Below, one piece after another: positions 8,235 through 19,187 of a stretch of 64,000 bases of DNA. Numbering within the stretch: position 1 is the first letter of the stretch; every line of letters starts with the position of its first letter. The notes beneath the pieces were generated by a model. The model did no database searches. It was not told the origin of the DNA and was given only the letters and a program-made list of their open reading frames with translations. Origin of the DNA: Devosia sp. LC5 (lineage in GTDB: Bacteria; Pseudomonadota; Alphaproteobacteria; Rhizobiales; Devosiaceae); assembly GCF_000735585.1 (NCBI RefSeq), contig NZ_JNNO01000034.1:1-64000 (forward strand), written 5' to 3'. The position numbers and the translations under genes are program-made.

Positions 8235-9011
8235 ATGTCCACCATCAACGCTTTCTCCCTTCCGCTCGCCTCGGGCGCCGACCGCCGCGATATCGCGGTC
8301 GAACAGCGCCCCGGAACAGGTCCAGGCCTGTTCTGGCTGGGTGGTTTCCGCTCGGACATGACGGGATCCAAAGCGATGGCGCTCGATAGCCTGGGCGCAC
8401 AAAAGGGCCTTTGCGTGACGCGATTCGATTATTCGGGCCATGGCGCCTCGGGCGGGAATTTCGACCACGGCACGATCAGCCGCTGGCTCGAAGAGGCCGA
8501 AGCGGTCTTTGCCACCACCCATGGGCCGCAGATCATTATCGGCTCCTCCATGGGCGGCTGGCTGGCCCTGCTGCTGGTGCGCGCCCTGTGGCGGCGCGGC
8601 GGCAATCGCTGCACGGGCCTGGTGCTGATCGCCCCCGCCGTGGACATGACCCGCGAATTGATGCTGCCCGGCTTTACCCCGGCCGAGCATGAAAGCCTGC
8701 AGAACAATGGCCATATCGACCAGCCCAGCCAATATTCCGACACTCCCTACCGCATCACCCGCGCGCTGATCGAAGACGGCGAAAGGCATCTGCTGTTCGG
8801 CAGCGTGATCGAAACCGGCTGCCCGGTGACCATCCTGCAGGGCGGGCAGGACCCTGACGTGCCCCAGGCCCAGGCGATAAAGCTCGTCACCCATATCCTG
8901 CACGACCCGGTGACGCTGACACTGATTCCGGATGGGGACCATCGGCTGAGCCGGGACGAGGATTTGGCACGGCTCAAGGATGCAGTGATGCATCTGGTGG
9001 AGGGGATCTAG
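8235..9011 (+). CDS. Alpha/beta hydrolase (ABHD10-like serine hydrolase)
   Basis: The 258-residue protein has a serine-hydrolase triad: Ser105 in IIGSSMGGWLAL, an Asp in LQGGQDPDVP, and a His in IPDGDHRLSRDEDL. The GGFRSDMTGSKA loop near residues 36-47 fits the oxyanion region. It resembles the palmitoyl-thioesterase/ABHD10 branch; the substrate is not predictable. It is divergent from infC with a 150-base shared promoter region. No signal peptide is visible, so it is probably cytosolic. Confidence 0.8.
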   Translation: MSTINAFSLPLASGADRRDIAVEQRPGTGPGLFWLGGFRSDMTGSKAMALDSLGAQKGLCVTRFDYSGHGASGGNFDHGTISRWLEEAEAVFATTHGPQIIIGSSMGGWLALLLVRALWRRGGNRCTGLVLIAPAVDMTRELMLPGFTPAEHESLQNNGHIDQPSQYSDTPYRITRALIEDGERHLLFGSVIETGCPVTILQGGQDPDVPQAQAIKLVTHILHDPVTLTLIPDGDHRLSRDEDLARLKDAVMHLVEGI

Positions 9012-9047
9012 GGAAGCCGAGCCCGTAGGCTACCTGAAGCTCTCCTC

Positions 9048-9143
9048 CCCACCGCTCTCCCTCGGGCTTGACCCGAGGGCCACTCGCCGCTTGCGCCGGG
9101 TTAGGAAAGGCCCTCGGATCAAGTCCGAGGGAGATGCGGTGGG
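9048..9143. repeat. Dispersed palindromic repeat, family C, facing pair
   Basis: CTCCCTCGGGCTTGACCCGA and CCTCGGATCAAGTCCGAGGG face each other between the convergent hydrolase and GNAT genes. The outer CCCACCGC and GCGGTGGG also pair. Confidence 0.75.
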
Positions 9144-9185
9144 TCAGACGGTATGGCGGCCCTTCCAACCCACAGACGACAAAAG

Positions 9186-9839
9186 CTACCGCGTCTGCAG
9201 CTTGCTCTTCTGCATCCCGTCCGGCCCAAAATTGTCCGGGCTTAGCCAGCGCTCATATTCGGCGCGCAGGGCCGGCCATTCATCGTCGATCATGGAATAC
9301 CAATCCGTGTCGCGGCTCTGGCCCTTGAAGATACGGTCTTTGCGAAACCGCCCCTCATATTGAAAGCCGAAGCGCTCGGCTGCGGCCTTGGAGGGCAGGT
9401 TGAGCGCGTTGCATTTCCATTCGAAGCGCCGATAGCCCAGATCGTCGAAGGCGTGGCGGGCGAACAGGAACAGCGCCTCGGTGGCCACCCGCGTACGCGC
9501 CATGGTCGGGCCCCAATAGACGCCACCGATTTCGATGGAGGCATGTTCGGGAAAAATCCGCATCCAGCCTTGCTGACCCTGCGCCTTGCCGCTCGCCTTG
9601 TCGATGACGGCGACATAGCGCTCCGGCCCGGCATTGGTCTCGACGATCCGCGCTTCCTGTTCCGCCAGGGTCTGCGGCGGATAGCTGAACAGCCAGTGAT
9701 AGCGCTCAGCGCCACCGGGCATCGTGGCCACGGCAAAAAGATCGGCCGCATGGCGCTGGTCCAGCGGTTCGAGCCTGGCGTAGCGGCCTTCAAGCACAAT
9801 GCGTTCGGGCGCGGATTTGGCGGGCTGAGGCGCGCTCAT
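9186..9839 (-). CDS. GNAT family N-acetyltransferase (RimJ/RimL-like)
   Basis: This 217-residue acetyltransferase has the GNAT core: the ARLEPLDQRHAADLF opening, the strand SIEIGGVYWGP, the acetyl-CoA region ARTRVATEALFLFARHAF, and the RFEWKCNALNLPSKAAAERFGFQYEG block typical of the RimJ/RimL-like subgroup. The acceptor substrate is unknown. The ATG overlaps the stop of the upstream epimerase gene (ATGA), so it is the last gene of the queG operon. Confidence 0.85.
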   Translation of the reverse strand: MSAPQPAKSAPERIVLEGRYARLEPLDQRHAADLFAVATMPGGAERYHWLFSYPPQTLAEQEARIVETNAGPERYVAVIDKASGKAQGQQGWMRIFPEHASIEIGGVYWGPTMARTRVATEALFLFARHAFDDLGYRRFEWKCNALNLPSKAAAERFGFQYEGRFRKDRIFKGQSRDTDWYSMIDDEWPALRAEYERWLSPDNFGPDGMQKSKLQTR

Positions 9840-10708
9840 GGTTGTTCACTCTCCAGAATTGCGGCAAGGCCGGTGCGATAATTGGGGTAGAGCAGCTCGA
9901 TCCCCAAGGCCCGTTTGATCGCGGCGTTGGAGACGCGCTTGTTGTCGGCGTAAAAGCTGCGCTGCATGGGGGTGAGGTCGGCCGTGTCGAAATCGATCGC
10001 GGGCGGCGGCGCCATGCCGAGCAGCTTGGCGGCGTGGGTCACCAGGTCCTGGGGGGCGGCGGGTTCGTCATCGGCCAGGTTGAACGTGCCATCAAGGCGC
10101 TGCTGGGCAGCCAGCGCGGTGACCCGGCCGATATCGGCGACATGGATGCGGTTGAACACCTGGCCGGGCTTGACGATGCGATGCGCACTGCCGTCGCGCA
10201 GCTTGTCGAAGGCTGAGCGGCCGGGGCCATAGATACCGGCCAGCCGCAGAATGGTCAGTGGCACGCCGCGCTCGGCGGCATAATCGCGCCAGGCCTGTTC
10301 GGCGAGGACGCGGCGATCGCTGCGCTCGTTGCGCGGCACCAGCGGGGCGCTTTCATCGATCCAGTTGCCGCCGAAATCCCCATAGACCCCCACCGTGGAA
10401 TAATAGCACAGCCATTGCAGGTTCTTTGCCGCATCCAGATCGGCGCGGTGTTGCAGCAGCGCCGGATCGCCCGCCGCGCCCGGCGCGATGGAAAGGATGA
10501 CATTGCTGGCCCGCCGCAGGTCCGGTCCCAATGTGGGGCCCGGCCCGGTACCGTCGAAAAGATGCACCTGGCTGGTGATCGAAGCAAGGGCAGCGGCTTT
10601 TTCGGGCGTGCGGACGGTGCCCGAAATGCTAGCCTTTGGTTCACCCGCGGCCAGGAAAAGCGCCGCGGCTCTGGATGAGAAGCCAAGGCCGAAAAAGAAG
10701 ACGTTCAC
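9836..10708 (-). CDS. NAD(P)-dependent epimerase/dehydratase-like SDR (YeeZ-like)
   Basis: A 290-residue extended SDR-type protein. The nucleotide loop is degenerate (FFFGLGFSSRAAALF instead of GxxGxxG). The YYSTVGVYGD stretch and LRLAGIYGPGRSAFDKL match the YeeZ-like branch. Further marks are RIHVADIGRVTALAA and GTFNLADDEPA. I place the start at GTG 10708, where GTGA couples it to the queG stop; an in-frame ATG 18 bases further upstream lies inside queG. The role is unknown. Confidence 0.75.
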   Translation of the reverse strand: MNVFFFGLGFSSRAAALFLAAGEPKASISGTVRTPEKAAALASITSQVHLFDGTGPGPTLGPDLRRASNVILSIAPGAAGDPALLQHRADLDAAKNLQWLCYYSTVGVYGDFGGNWIDESAPLVPRNERSDRRVLAEQAWRDYAAERGVPLTILRLAGIYGPGRSAFDKLRDGSAHRIVKPGQVFNRIHVADIGRVTALAAQQRLDGTFNLADDEPAAPQDLVTHAAKLLGMAPPPAIDFDTADLTPMQRSFYADNKRVSNAAIKRALGIELLYPNYRTGLAAILESEQP

Positions 10709-11853
10709 CAGATATCCCCGGTCCATTCATCGCATACGCTCTTGTCGCTTTCGCCGGGCAAATAGTCCAGCCGCAAGCGCTCGCTCCGCTCCGGATCGAG
10801 TTTGCGCAGCGCCCAGATCGCAGCCCCGCGCACCAGCGGGTCCTCGGCGCCAAGCCGGGCCTCGGCCAGGGGCAAGAGCGACAGGTCGCCCGAATTGCCG
10901 ATGGCGATCAATACGTTACGCAGGAACCGGGCATGCCCGATCCGCTTGACGGGCGAGCCGGCAAACAGGGTCCGGAACCGGGCATCGTCAAGCTGCACGA
11001 GATCGGCCAGAGCCGGGCGTTCCAGCTCTTCCCGCGCCCGCAGCCTGGCCTCGCGGCTGACGCTGGCAAATTTGTTCCAGGGGCAGACGGCCAGGCAATC
11101 ATCGCACCCATAGATGCGGTTGCCCATGGGCACCCGGAACTCCACCGGAATAGGGCCTTTGTGCTCGACCGAGAGATAGGCCAGGCACCGCCGCGAATCG
11201 AGCTGGAACGGGGCGGGAAACGCCTTGGTCGGGCAGATATCGAGGCATCGCGTGCACGAGCCGCAGCTTTCTTCATGCGGCTTATCCCCGGGCAGCTCCG
11301 CCGAGGTGAAAATAGCCCCCAGAAACAGCCAGGAGCCAAATTCGCGACTGACCAGAACCGTATGCTTGCCCTGCCAGCCCAGGCCCGCCGCCTCGGCCAA
11401 GGGCTTTTCCATGACTGGAGCCGTATCGACAAACACTTTCACATCCGCCCCGGCCCGCCGGGCCAGCAGGCCCGCAAGCTCCTTGAGCTTGCCCTTGATC
11501 AGCTCATGATAATCGCGATTGCGCGCATAGACCGAGATGGAGCCGAGCGATTTTTCACCCAGAATAGCCAGCGGATCGCTTTGCGGCCCGTAATTGACGC
11601 CGAGCAGAATGATCGAGCGCACTTCTGGCCACAATTCGCTGGGGCTGGCGCGACGGGTGGCGGTTTCCGCCATCCAGTCCATATTCCCATGCCAGCCGGC
11701 CTCCAGCGCCGCCTGCAGCTTTTCGGGCAGGTCAGGCCGTGCGCTGGCCGGGGCAATGCCAAAGCTGTCAAAGCCCAACGCCGTGGCGCGGGCGCGCAAC
11801 TCGGCGACGAGTTTGTCAGTGCTGGCAGGTGTTGCTGCGTCGGCCATCATCAT
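10705..11853 (-). CDS. queG: Epoxyqueuosine reductase
   Basis: QueG is a cobalamin-dependent iron-sulfur enzyme that performs the last step of queuosine synthesis on tRNA. The two 4Fe-4S ferredoxin motifs are clear: CGSCTRCLDICPT and CDDCLAVCPW. The VFVDTAPVMEKPLA segment carries the conserved catalytic Asp. A C-terminal HEAT-like segment (LPLAEARLGAEDPLVRGAA) is also present. Three consecutive ATGs (11853-11847) follow an ATG at 11862 that touches a family A repeat; I use the first of the three. It heads a coupled operon with the epimerase-like and GNAT genes. Confidence 0.93.
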   Translation of the reverse strand: MMMADAATPASTDKLVAELRARATALGFDSFGIAPASARPDLPEKLQAALEAGWHGNMDWMAETATRRASPSELWPEVRSIILLGVNYGPQSDPLAILGEKSLGSISVYARNRDYHELIKGKLKELAGLLARRAGADVKVFVDTAPVMEKPLAEAAGLGWQGKHTVLVSREFGSWLFLGAIFTSAELPGDKPHEESCGSCTRCLDICPTKAFPAPFQLDSRRCLAYLSVEHKGPIPVEFRVPMGNRIYGCDDCLAVCPWNKFASVSREARLRAREELERPALADLVQLDDARFRTLFAGSPVKRIGHARFLRNVLIAIGNSGDLSLLPLAEARLGAEDPLVRGAAIWALRKLDPERSERLRLDYLPGESDKSVCDEWTGDIW

Positions 11854-11858
11854 CCGGG

Positions 11859-11945
11859 TCATTCCCGCGAAAGCGGGAACCCCTGTTTAATGGGGTAAGA
11901 CGACGCCTGCAAACGGAGGTTCCCGCTTTCGCGGGAATGACACCG
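11859..11945. repeat. Dispersed palindromic repeat, family A, facing pair
   Basis: TTCCCGCGAAAGCGGGAA (about 11863-11880) and its mirror TTCCCGCTTTCGCGGGAA (about 11916-11933) face each other, with matching TCA/TGA outer flanks. The element sits directly at the queG 5' end and fills the gap to fzlA, so queG's promoter must lie within or beyond it. Confidence 0.75.
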
Positions 11946-11955
11946 TGGATTGGCT

Positions 11956-12633
11956 TCAGAAATCGAGATCCGCATAGCCCTTTTGCGGGGGCATGGAGAC
12001 GACGCGGTCGTTGAGCAGGGTGCGGAAGGCCGGGCGGGATTTGATGCGGGAATACCAGTCGCGGGTTTCCCCCGCCTTGCCCCAATCGATATCGCCCAGA
12101 TAATCGAGCGTGGACAGATGCGCCGCCAAGGCAAAATCGGCCAGGGTCATGATGTCACCGGCCAGCCACGAACGGGTGGCGAACAGCCAGTTGAAATAGA
12201 GCATATGCTCATTCAGGTTCGCCTTGGCCACGCGCAGCACGGCGGGGTCGGGCGTGCCGCCGCGCTGGTCGCGCTTGAAGATTTTCTCCTCGAGCACATA
12301 GCGGGTCACTTCGTCGTTGAGCTTGAAGATGACCCATTCGATCAACCGCCACATTTCGGCGCGCGACCCCGGATCGGGTGGGATCAGCCCGGCCACCACG
12401 GCGGGGGTATAGAGATCTTCGATAGTGTGGATATTGGCCAGGATGCCAATCACCGCAATGTCATCTTCCCCCATGAAGATAGGCAGCGTGGCGGCCGGAT
12501 TGAGTTCGAGCAATTCGGGCGTGCGCAGCCAGGGCTTGATCTCTTCCATATCGAGCGGAACGCCATATTCGGCGCACATCAGACGGATAATGCGGGAAGA
12601 CGGATCCAGGGGATGATGGAGCAAGGTCGGCAT
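11956..12633 (-). CDS. fzlA: Glutathione S-transferase-like cell division protein FzlA (probable)
   Basis: This 225-residue protein has a thioredoxin-like N-domain (LLHHPLDPSSRIIRLMCAEYG) and an all-alpha GST C-domain. The features point to FzlA, the FtsZ-binding GST homologue first described in Caulobacter: the N-terminal HxPLDPxSRxxRL motif, and the extreme C-terminus YADLDF, which is the FtsZ-contact tail in that family. FzlA links the Z-ring to cell-wall synthesis and may be essential. It lies between queG and uppP. A generic GST is the alternative. Confidence 0.75.
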   Translation of the reverse strand: MPTLLHHPLDPSSRIIRLMCAEYGVPLDMEEIKPWLRTPELLELNPAATLPIFMGEDDIAVIGILANIHTIEDLYTPAVVAGLIPPDPGSRAEMWRLIEWVIFKLNDEVTRYVLEEKIFKRDQRGGTPDPAVLRVAKANLNEHMLYFNWLFATRSWLAGDIMTLADFALAAHLSTLDYLGDIDWGKAGETRDWYSRIKSRPAFRTLLNDRVVSMPPQKGYADLDF

Positions 12634-12748
12634 GGCAATTGCGCTCTTGTTGTTTGGAGCCCACGTCCCGCCGCAGCTTGGCGCATGACGCGAACAGCGC
12701 TAGAGCTTTGGCAAGGGAGAGGCCCGTCGGAATGACTTAGGAGATCAA

Positions 12749-13561
12749 ATGAACGTCGATCAAGGTCTTTTTGTGCCGCTGATCCTTGGAATCCTCGAAG
12801 GCCTTACTGAATTCCTGCCCGTCAGCTCTACCGGCCATCTGCTATTGGCCGGTCATTTTTTTGGATTGAGCCAGCCGGCCACTTTCATCGTGCTGATCCA
12901 GCTCGGTGCGATCCTGGCTGTGATCACCGTCTATTTTGCCAAACTGGGGCTGCTGATCCGCGACGCGCTGATGGGCAAGGCCTATGCCTGGCGCTTCGCC
13001 ATTGCGGTCATCCTGGCCTGTTTGCCGGCCATTATCGTGGGCGTGCTGGGGCGCGAATATATCCAGCAGGTGATCTACGAATCCCCGCTCGTCATCTGCA
13101 TTAGCCTGCTCATCGGCGGCATTGTCCTGCTGATCGTCGACCGTATGCCCAAGCAGGAAAAATACGACGATATCTACCAGTTTCCCTGGCATCTGGCGCT
13201 GGTTGTCGGCCTGTTCCAGATGCTCAGCCTCATTCCCGGCGTGTCACGCTCGGGCTCGACCGTGGTGGGCGCCATGCTGTTTGGCGCGACCAAGCGGAGT
13301 GCGGCCGAATTCACCTTCTTCATCGCCCTGCCCATCATGGTAGGCGCCTTCGGCTATGACCTCTACAAGAGCCGCGAGCTGATCGACATGAGCCTGGGGC
13401 TCAATATCGCCATCGGCTTTGCCGCCTCATTCGTCGTGGGCACGATCGTGGTGAAATACCTGCTGGGCTTTGTCAGCAAGCACGGCTTTGCCCCCTTCGC
13501 CTGGTGGCGCATTGTTGTGGGTGCCGCGGGCCTGGTGGCGATCCTGGCTTTCGGGCGGTAG
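12749..13561 (+). CDS. uppP: Undecaprenyl-diphosphatase (UppP/BacA)
   Basis: The 270-residue polytopic inner-membrane enzyme dephosphorylates undecaprenyl pyrophosphate to recycle the lipid carrier for peptidoglycan and other glycans, and confers bacitracin resistance. Both signature motifs are intact: EGLTEFLPVSSTGHLLL (residues 17-33) and PGVSRSGSTVVGAMLFG. Multiple hydrophobic segments run throughout. It is divergent from fzlA. An AGGAGATC Shine-Dalgarno precedes the ATG. Confidence 0.95.
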   Translation: MNVDQGLFVPLILGILEGLTEFLPVSSTGHLLLAGHFFGLSQPATFIVLIQLGAILAVITVYFAKLGLLIRDALMGKAYAWRFAIAVILACLPAIIVGVLGREYIQQVIYESPLVICISLLIGGIVLLIVDRMPKQEKYDDIYQFPWHLALVVGLFQMLSLIPGVSRSGSTVVGAMLFGATKRSAAEFTFFIALPIMVGAFGYDLYKSRELIDMSLGLNIAIGFAASFVVGTIVVKYLLGFVSKHGFAPFAWWRIVVGAAGLVAILAFGR

Positions 13562-13614
13562 AGGCACGATCTGGGCCCCTCTCACAGGGGAGGGCTATCG
13601 TATATGGCCGGATC

Positions 13615-13777
13615 TCACCTCGCCCCTCAGGGGAGAGGTCGACGGCGCAGCCGGCGGGTGAGGGGTGCGATGCTGCAAAAATACGAGATATTCCAGCATG
13701 GCACCCCTCACCCTAGCTCTGCCAGGTCGCTTTGCTCCCGGCGCCGCTACCCTCTCCCCTGAGGGGCGAGGGGACGA
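13615..13777. repeat. Dispersed palindromic repeat, family E, long facing pair
   Basis: CACCTCGCCCCTCAGGGGAG is mirrored about 100 bases later by CTCTCCCCTGAGGGGCGAGG. An inner pair, GGTGAGGGGTGCGATGCTG, faces CCAGCATGGCACCCCTCACC. The 256-base gap between uppP and the convergent lolA holds nothing else apparent. Confidence 0.7.
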
Positions 13778-13817
13778 TGGACGCTATCCATCGGTCCATA
13801 TGCGACAGCCTTGCCCC

Positions 13818-14450
13818 TTACCGCGTCGAGGGATCGACGCCCTTATAGGTGGCGGGAATGGAGAAGAAGGCGCGCGGAATCTGCACGTCTTTTTCCACAT
13901 CATAGAGCGAGAAGGTCAGTTCCGCTCCGCTGGGCTCCACCAGGCTCCATTGCGCCAGATCGAAGGTGGTGGTGTCGAAAATCAGCGACACCTGCACGGT
14001 GCCGGCCACGGTCTGGTCGACCACGGTGATCGATATATAGCCGTCCGAATTGGTGACATTGACCACATTGGCGCTGAGCAGGTCGATCTGGTCGCCGAGG
14101 AACTGGCGCAGCGGGATCGTGTCCTGCGGATAGGCGTAATAGGTCTCGTCCTTGCGGTTGAGCACGTAGAAGCCACGGCCCACCGAGACGATTTCCTCGC
14201 GGCTGGGCGGGTTGTAGCGAAAGCGCACCTTGTCGGGGCGCTCGAGGAAGAACGTGCCCTCGGTGCGTCCGCCATTGGTGTCGATCTGCAGGAACCGGCC
14301 CGCCATGGAGCGGATCGCCGAATTGTGCTGGTTGATATTGGCAATCAGCTGCTGCTCCTCGGCACTCAGCGCTCGATCGAGCGCCAAGGCGGGCAGGCTC
14401 AGGGCAAGAGCGGTGGACAGACCGAGCAGCAGGGCATCGCGGCGAATCAT
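13818..14450 (-). CDS. lolA: Outer-membrane lipoprotein carrier protein LolA-like
   Basis: A 210-residue exported protein with signal peptide MIRRDALLLGLSTALALSLP and cleavage near PALALD. The mature part looks like the LolA/LolB fold: HNSAIRSMAGRFLQIDTNGG, FFLERPDKVRFRYNPPSREEIVSVG, TYYAYPQDTIPLRQFLGDQ. LolA ferries lipoproteins across the periplasm. A lolA gene beside ftsK is usual in Hyphomicrobiales; here three genes separate them. The frame extends upstream but the extension looks non-coding and overlaps the opposite gene. Confidence 0.85.
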   Translation of the reverse strand: MIRRDALLLGLSTALALSLPALALDRALSAEEQQLIANINQHNSAIRSMAGRFLQIDTNGGRTEGTFFLERPDKVRFRYNPPSREEIVSVGRGFYVLNRKDETYYAYPQDTIPLRQFLGDQIDLLSANVVNVTNSDGYISITVVDQTVAGTVQVSLIFDTTTFDLAQWSLVEPSGAELTFSLYDVEKDVQIPRAFFSIPATYKGVDPSTR

Positions 14451-14577
14451 GAAAATCTCTGTTCCTGGCTGAAGTCGAGGTGACCCTAACCTAGAAAACA
14501 ATTGCGGCAACAGCTGGAAGGTTGCATTCACGGAGCGTTCATCCACGATGCCATGCGGACGCACCGGGAGAGATGGA

Positions 14578-14883
14578 ATGCTGCGCTTGTCGATTGTCTT
14601 GGGGTTTGCGGCGATGACCGCCTTGCCTGCTCTGGCGGCGCTGCCGCCGCAATACCAGCGGCAAAAGGAATTGCAGGCGATCATTGCCGATGCAGCGGTT
14701 GTCGATGCTTTCGGGTTCGAGGGCATTGGCGCCGTGGAATTCGTCGCGCCCGATCTCTATCGGGTGACCGGCGGGAAATGCACGCTCGAGGTCAAAATCG
14801 TCGATGTACCCAACAGGCACGGCGAAGGCTGGGCCGGGCCACGCGAATTTGCGCTCGAACTGGGCGAACCGGTCTGCAAGTAA
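14578..14883 (+). CDS. Small exported protein of unknown function
   Basis: A 101-residue protein with a signal peptide (MLRLSIVLGFAAMTALPALA, cleavage before ALPPQY). The mature 80 residues contain two cysteines (GGKCTLEV and the C-terminal PVCK) that could form a periplasmic disulfide. I do not recognise the family. GGGAGA precedes the ATG. It is divergent from lolA and convergent with the ArsR gene. An upstream in-frame ATG (14548) would bury the signal peptide, so the later start is preferred. Confidence 0.65.
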   Translation: MLRLSIVLGFAAMTALPALAALPPQYQRQKELQAIIADAAVVDAFGFEGIGAVEFVAPDLYRVTGGKCTLEVKIVDVPNRHGEGWAGPREFALELGEPVCK

Positions 14884-14893
14884 TCCGGCCCGG

Positions 14894-15232
14894 CTAATCG
14901 CCCAGTTCACCGCGCGCCTTCTTGCCACGGGCGATCTCGGTGGCGAGCGCATCGAGCTTATGCGGCCAGAAGACGCGGAAGCGCTCGAGCCAATCATCGA
15001 TCCCACGCAGCGGGGACGCATCGAGCACATAGACGCGGCGCGTGCCTTCGGGACGCACCTGCGCGAAACCGGCCTCGCGCAGCACCTTGAGATGCTGGCT
15101 GACACCGGCCTGGGAAATGCCGAATTCGCTGGCGATTACCGCCACCACCTCACCGGAGGCATGTTCGCGCTCCGCCAGCAGTTCAAGAATACGGCGGCGC
15201 ACCGGATCGCCAAGAACGTCGAAAGCGTGCAT
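14894..15232 (-). CDS. ArsR-family transcriptional regulator (SRPBCC cassette 1)
   Basis: A 112-residue winged-helix protein opening MHAFDVLGDPVRRRILELLA, with the recognition region GISQAGVSQHLKVLREAGFAQVRPEGTRRVY. No metal-binding Cys cluster (CxC) is visible, so it belongs to the metal-independent branch that pairs with SRPBCC/AHSA1 proteins. The ATG overlaps the SRPBCC stop by one base (TGATG), so it is translated second. It probably represses its own operon through the palindrome at 15886-15929. Confidence 0.88.
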   Translation of the reverse strand: MHAFDVLGDPVRRRILELLAEREHASGEVVAVIASEFGISQAGVSQHLKVLREAGFAQVRPEGTRRVYVLDASPLRGIDDWLERFRVFWPHKLDALATEIARGKKARGELGD

Positions 15233-15876
15233 CAGCCACCCATGGGCGCTTCGCCCGAATAGAAGGCACGGGTGGCCTCGGCGGCTTTGAGCGCATGCTC
15301 GCGATCCTCGCCCGCCGCAATGGCCGCACGGCCCCAATCGTCGCTGGCGGCGCGGACCAGGCTCTTGGCTTCGTCCGACACTTCCCAGCCGCCCAGGCCT
15401 TCGGCCCGCACATCCGCGCCAGGCCGCTCGAGATGGGCGGCGAGGCCCAGAAAGCTCAAATCCCAACCAACACCCACCGCGCCCGGGCCAAACTGGTCCC
15501 AATGCGGGCTGATCTGGGCGATATGCTCGAGTTCGAGCCTGGTGCCGGCTCCGTCCGGCGTCAGCGTCAGATTGACCCAACTGGTAAAGCCGCCGAATTC
15601 CCAGGTCAGGGCCATGGATTTTTCCGGCTCGCAGGCGGTGACCGTGCCGCTGGCATTGCCCTCGACATGATAGCGGCCGCCCAATTCGAGATCGCCCGTC
15701 ACCGGCGCAAACCAGCGCTTGAGCCGCTCGGGCTGGGTCAGGGCATCCCAGAGATCGGCGGGCGAGGTTGGGTAGACGCGCGCGGCAATGACGGCCTTGG
15801 CGGGCTGGCCATCTTTTTCCAGATTGCGGACTTCGCGGACCATGGCGCCCAGATGGGCGGCAATGTCGAAAGCCAT
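15232..15876 (-). CDS. SRPBCC/AHSA1-domain protein (cassette 1)
   Basis: A 214-residue START-like (helix-grip) protein. The AHSA1 marks are AARVYPTSPADLWDALTQPERLKRWFAPVTG and LGGRYHVEGNASGTVTACEPEKSMALTWEF. The tail is longer than the usual 150 residues (about 60 extra, from SDEAKSLVRAASDDWG), so it may carry a second small helical domain. Ligand unknown. It is the first gene of a two-gene operon with ArsR. GGAGAG precedes the ATG. Confidence 0.85.
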   Translation of the reverse strand: MAFDIAAHLGAMVREVRNLEKDGQPAKAVIAARVYPTSPADLWDALTQPERLKRWFAPVTGDLELGGRYHVEGNASGTVTACEPEKSMALTWEFGGFTSWVNLTLTPDGAGTRLELEHIAQISPHWDQFGPGAVGVGWDLSFLGLAAHLERPGADVRAEGLGGWEVSDEAKSLVRAASDDWGRAAIAAGEDREHALKAAEATRAFYSGEAPMGG

Positions 15877-15885
15877 GGGTCTCTC

Positions 15886-15929
15886 CTCTATTTCAGTCTG
15901 AACTTATATAAGCATAGACTGAAATAGAG
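15886..15929. promoter_or_regulatory. 44-bp palindromic operator before the SRPBCC-ArsR operon
   Basis: The outer arms CTCTATTTCAGTCT (15886-15899) and AGACTGAAATAGAG (15916-15929) are exact 14-base inverted repeats. The centre CTTATATAAG (15903-15912) is itself palindromic about the same axis, so 38 of 44 bases are symmetric. It lies nine bases upstream of the SRPBCC start codon and overlaps the end of the ribosome-binding site region. The likely ligand is the ArsR protein of the same operon. Confidence 0.75.
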
Positions 15930-15961
15930 TCGAGTCTTTGTTCGCGCGGTGCCTATCACAG

Positions 15962-16060
15962 GCACCGGCTTCTCCCTCGGGCTTGACCCGAGGGTCGCTC
16001 CCAATACGGCACAAGCGGCAAAAGGCCCTCGGATCAAGTCCGAGGGAGCCCCGGTGGGTG
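15962..16060. repeat. Dispersed palindromic repeat, family C, facing pair
   Basis: CTCCCTCGGGCTTGACCCGA faces CCTCGGATCAAGTCCGAGGG, with outer CACCGG/CCGGTG flanks. It fills the gap between the operator region and the ftsK 3' end. Confidence 0.75.
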
Positions 16061-16103
16061 GGATGGCTAGGAACGACGGGGCACTATCGGATGAGAGGTG
16101 CTC

Positions 16104-18851
<2,748 letters not shown>

Positions 18852-19018
18852 GGAGCAAACTCAATACTGCCCGGAATTGACCGGGCCCAATTGAGCTCAT
18901 GCTAGCGGGACCGGGTTAACCCAAGGCTAACCATGGGGGCCGGGAGGATATTTGCTGAGGTGGGAGCGGGCGGTGGGTCTCCCACCTACCGCTCTCCACC
19001 TATCACCGGTGCTCCCCC

Positions 19019-19120
19019 ACCCACGGTTCTCCCTCGGGCTTGACCCGAGGGCCACTCTCAGCCCGGCACACGTGGCGAGAGGCCCTCGGGTCAAGCCCGA
19101 GGGAGAACCGGTGGGTGGGA
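19019..19120. repeat. Dispersed palindromic repeat, family C, facing pair
   Basis: CTCCCTCGGGCTTGACCCGA faces CCTCGGGTCAAGCCCGAGGG, with outer CCCACCCACGGTT and AACCGGTGGGTGGG flanks. It lies upstream of ftsK, in the 484-base gap that separates ftsK from the amtB stop. Confidence 0.75.
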
Positions 19121-19156
19121 TGGATAGTAGATTGAGGAGGATGCGGGCAAGAAACC

Positions 19157-19187
19157 CAAGAAAAGGCCCGCCACGGGGGGGCGGGCC
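19157..19187 (-). terminator. Rho-independent terminator downstream of amtB
   Basis: On the minus strand GGCCCGCC (19187-19180) pairs with GGCGGGCC (19172-19165) and is followed by TTTTCTT. It is about 190 bases beyond the amtB stop and would end either amtB or a small RNA in its 3' region. Confidence 0.75.

Noticed and set aside
13818..14726. 302-residue version of the LolA-like protein
   Set aside because: The extra N-terminal 92 residues overlap the opposite-strand exported protein and hide the signal peptide; the start at 14450 fits the family.
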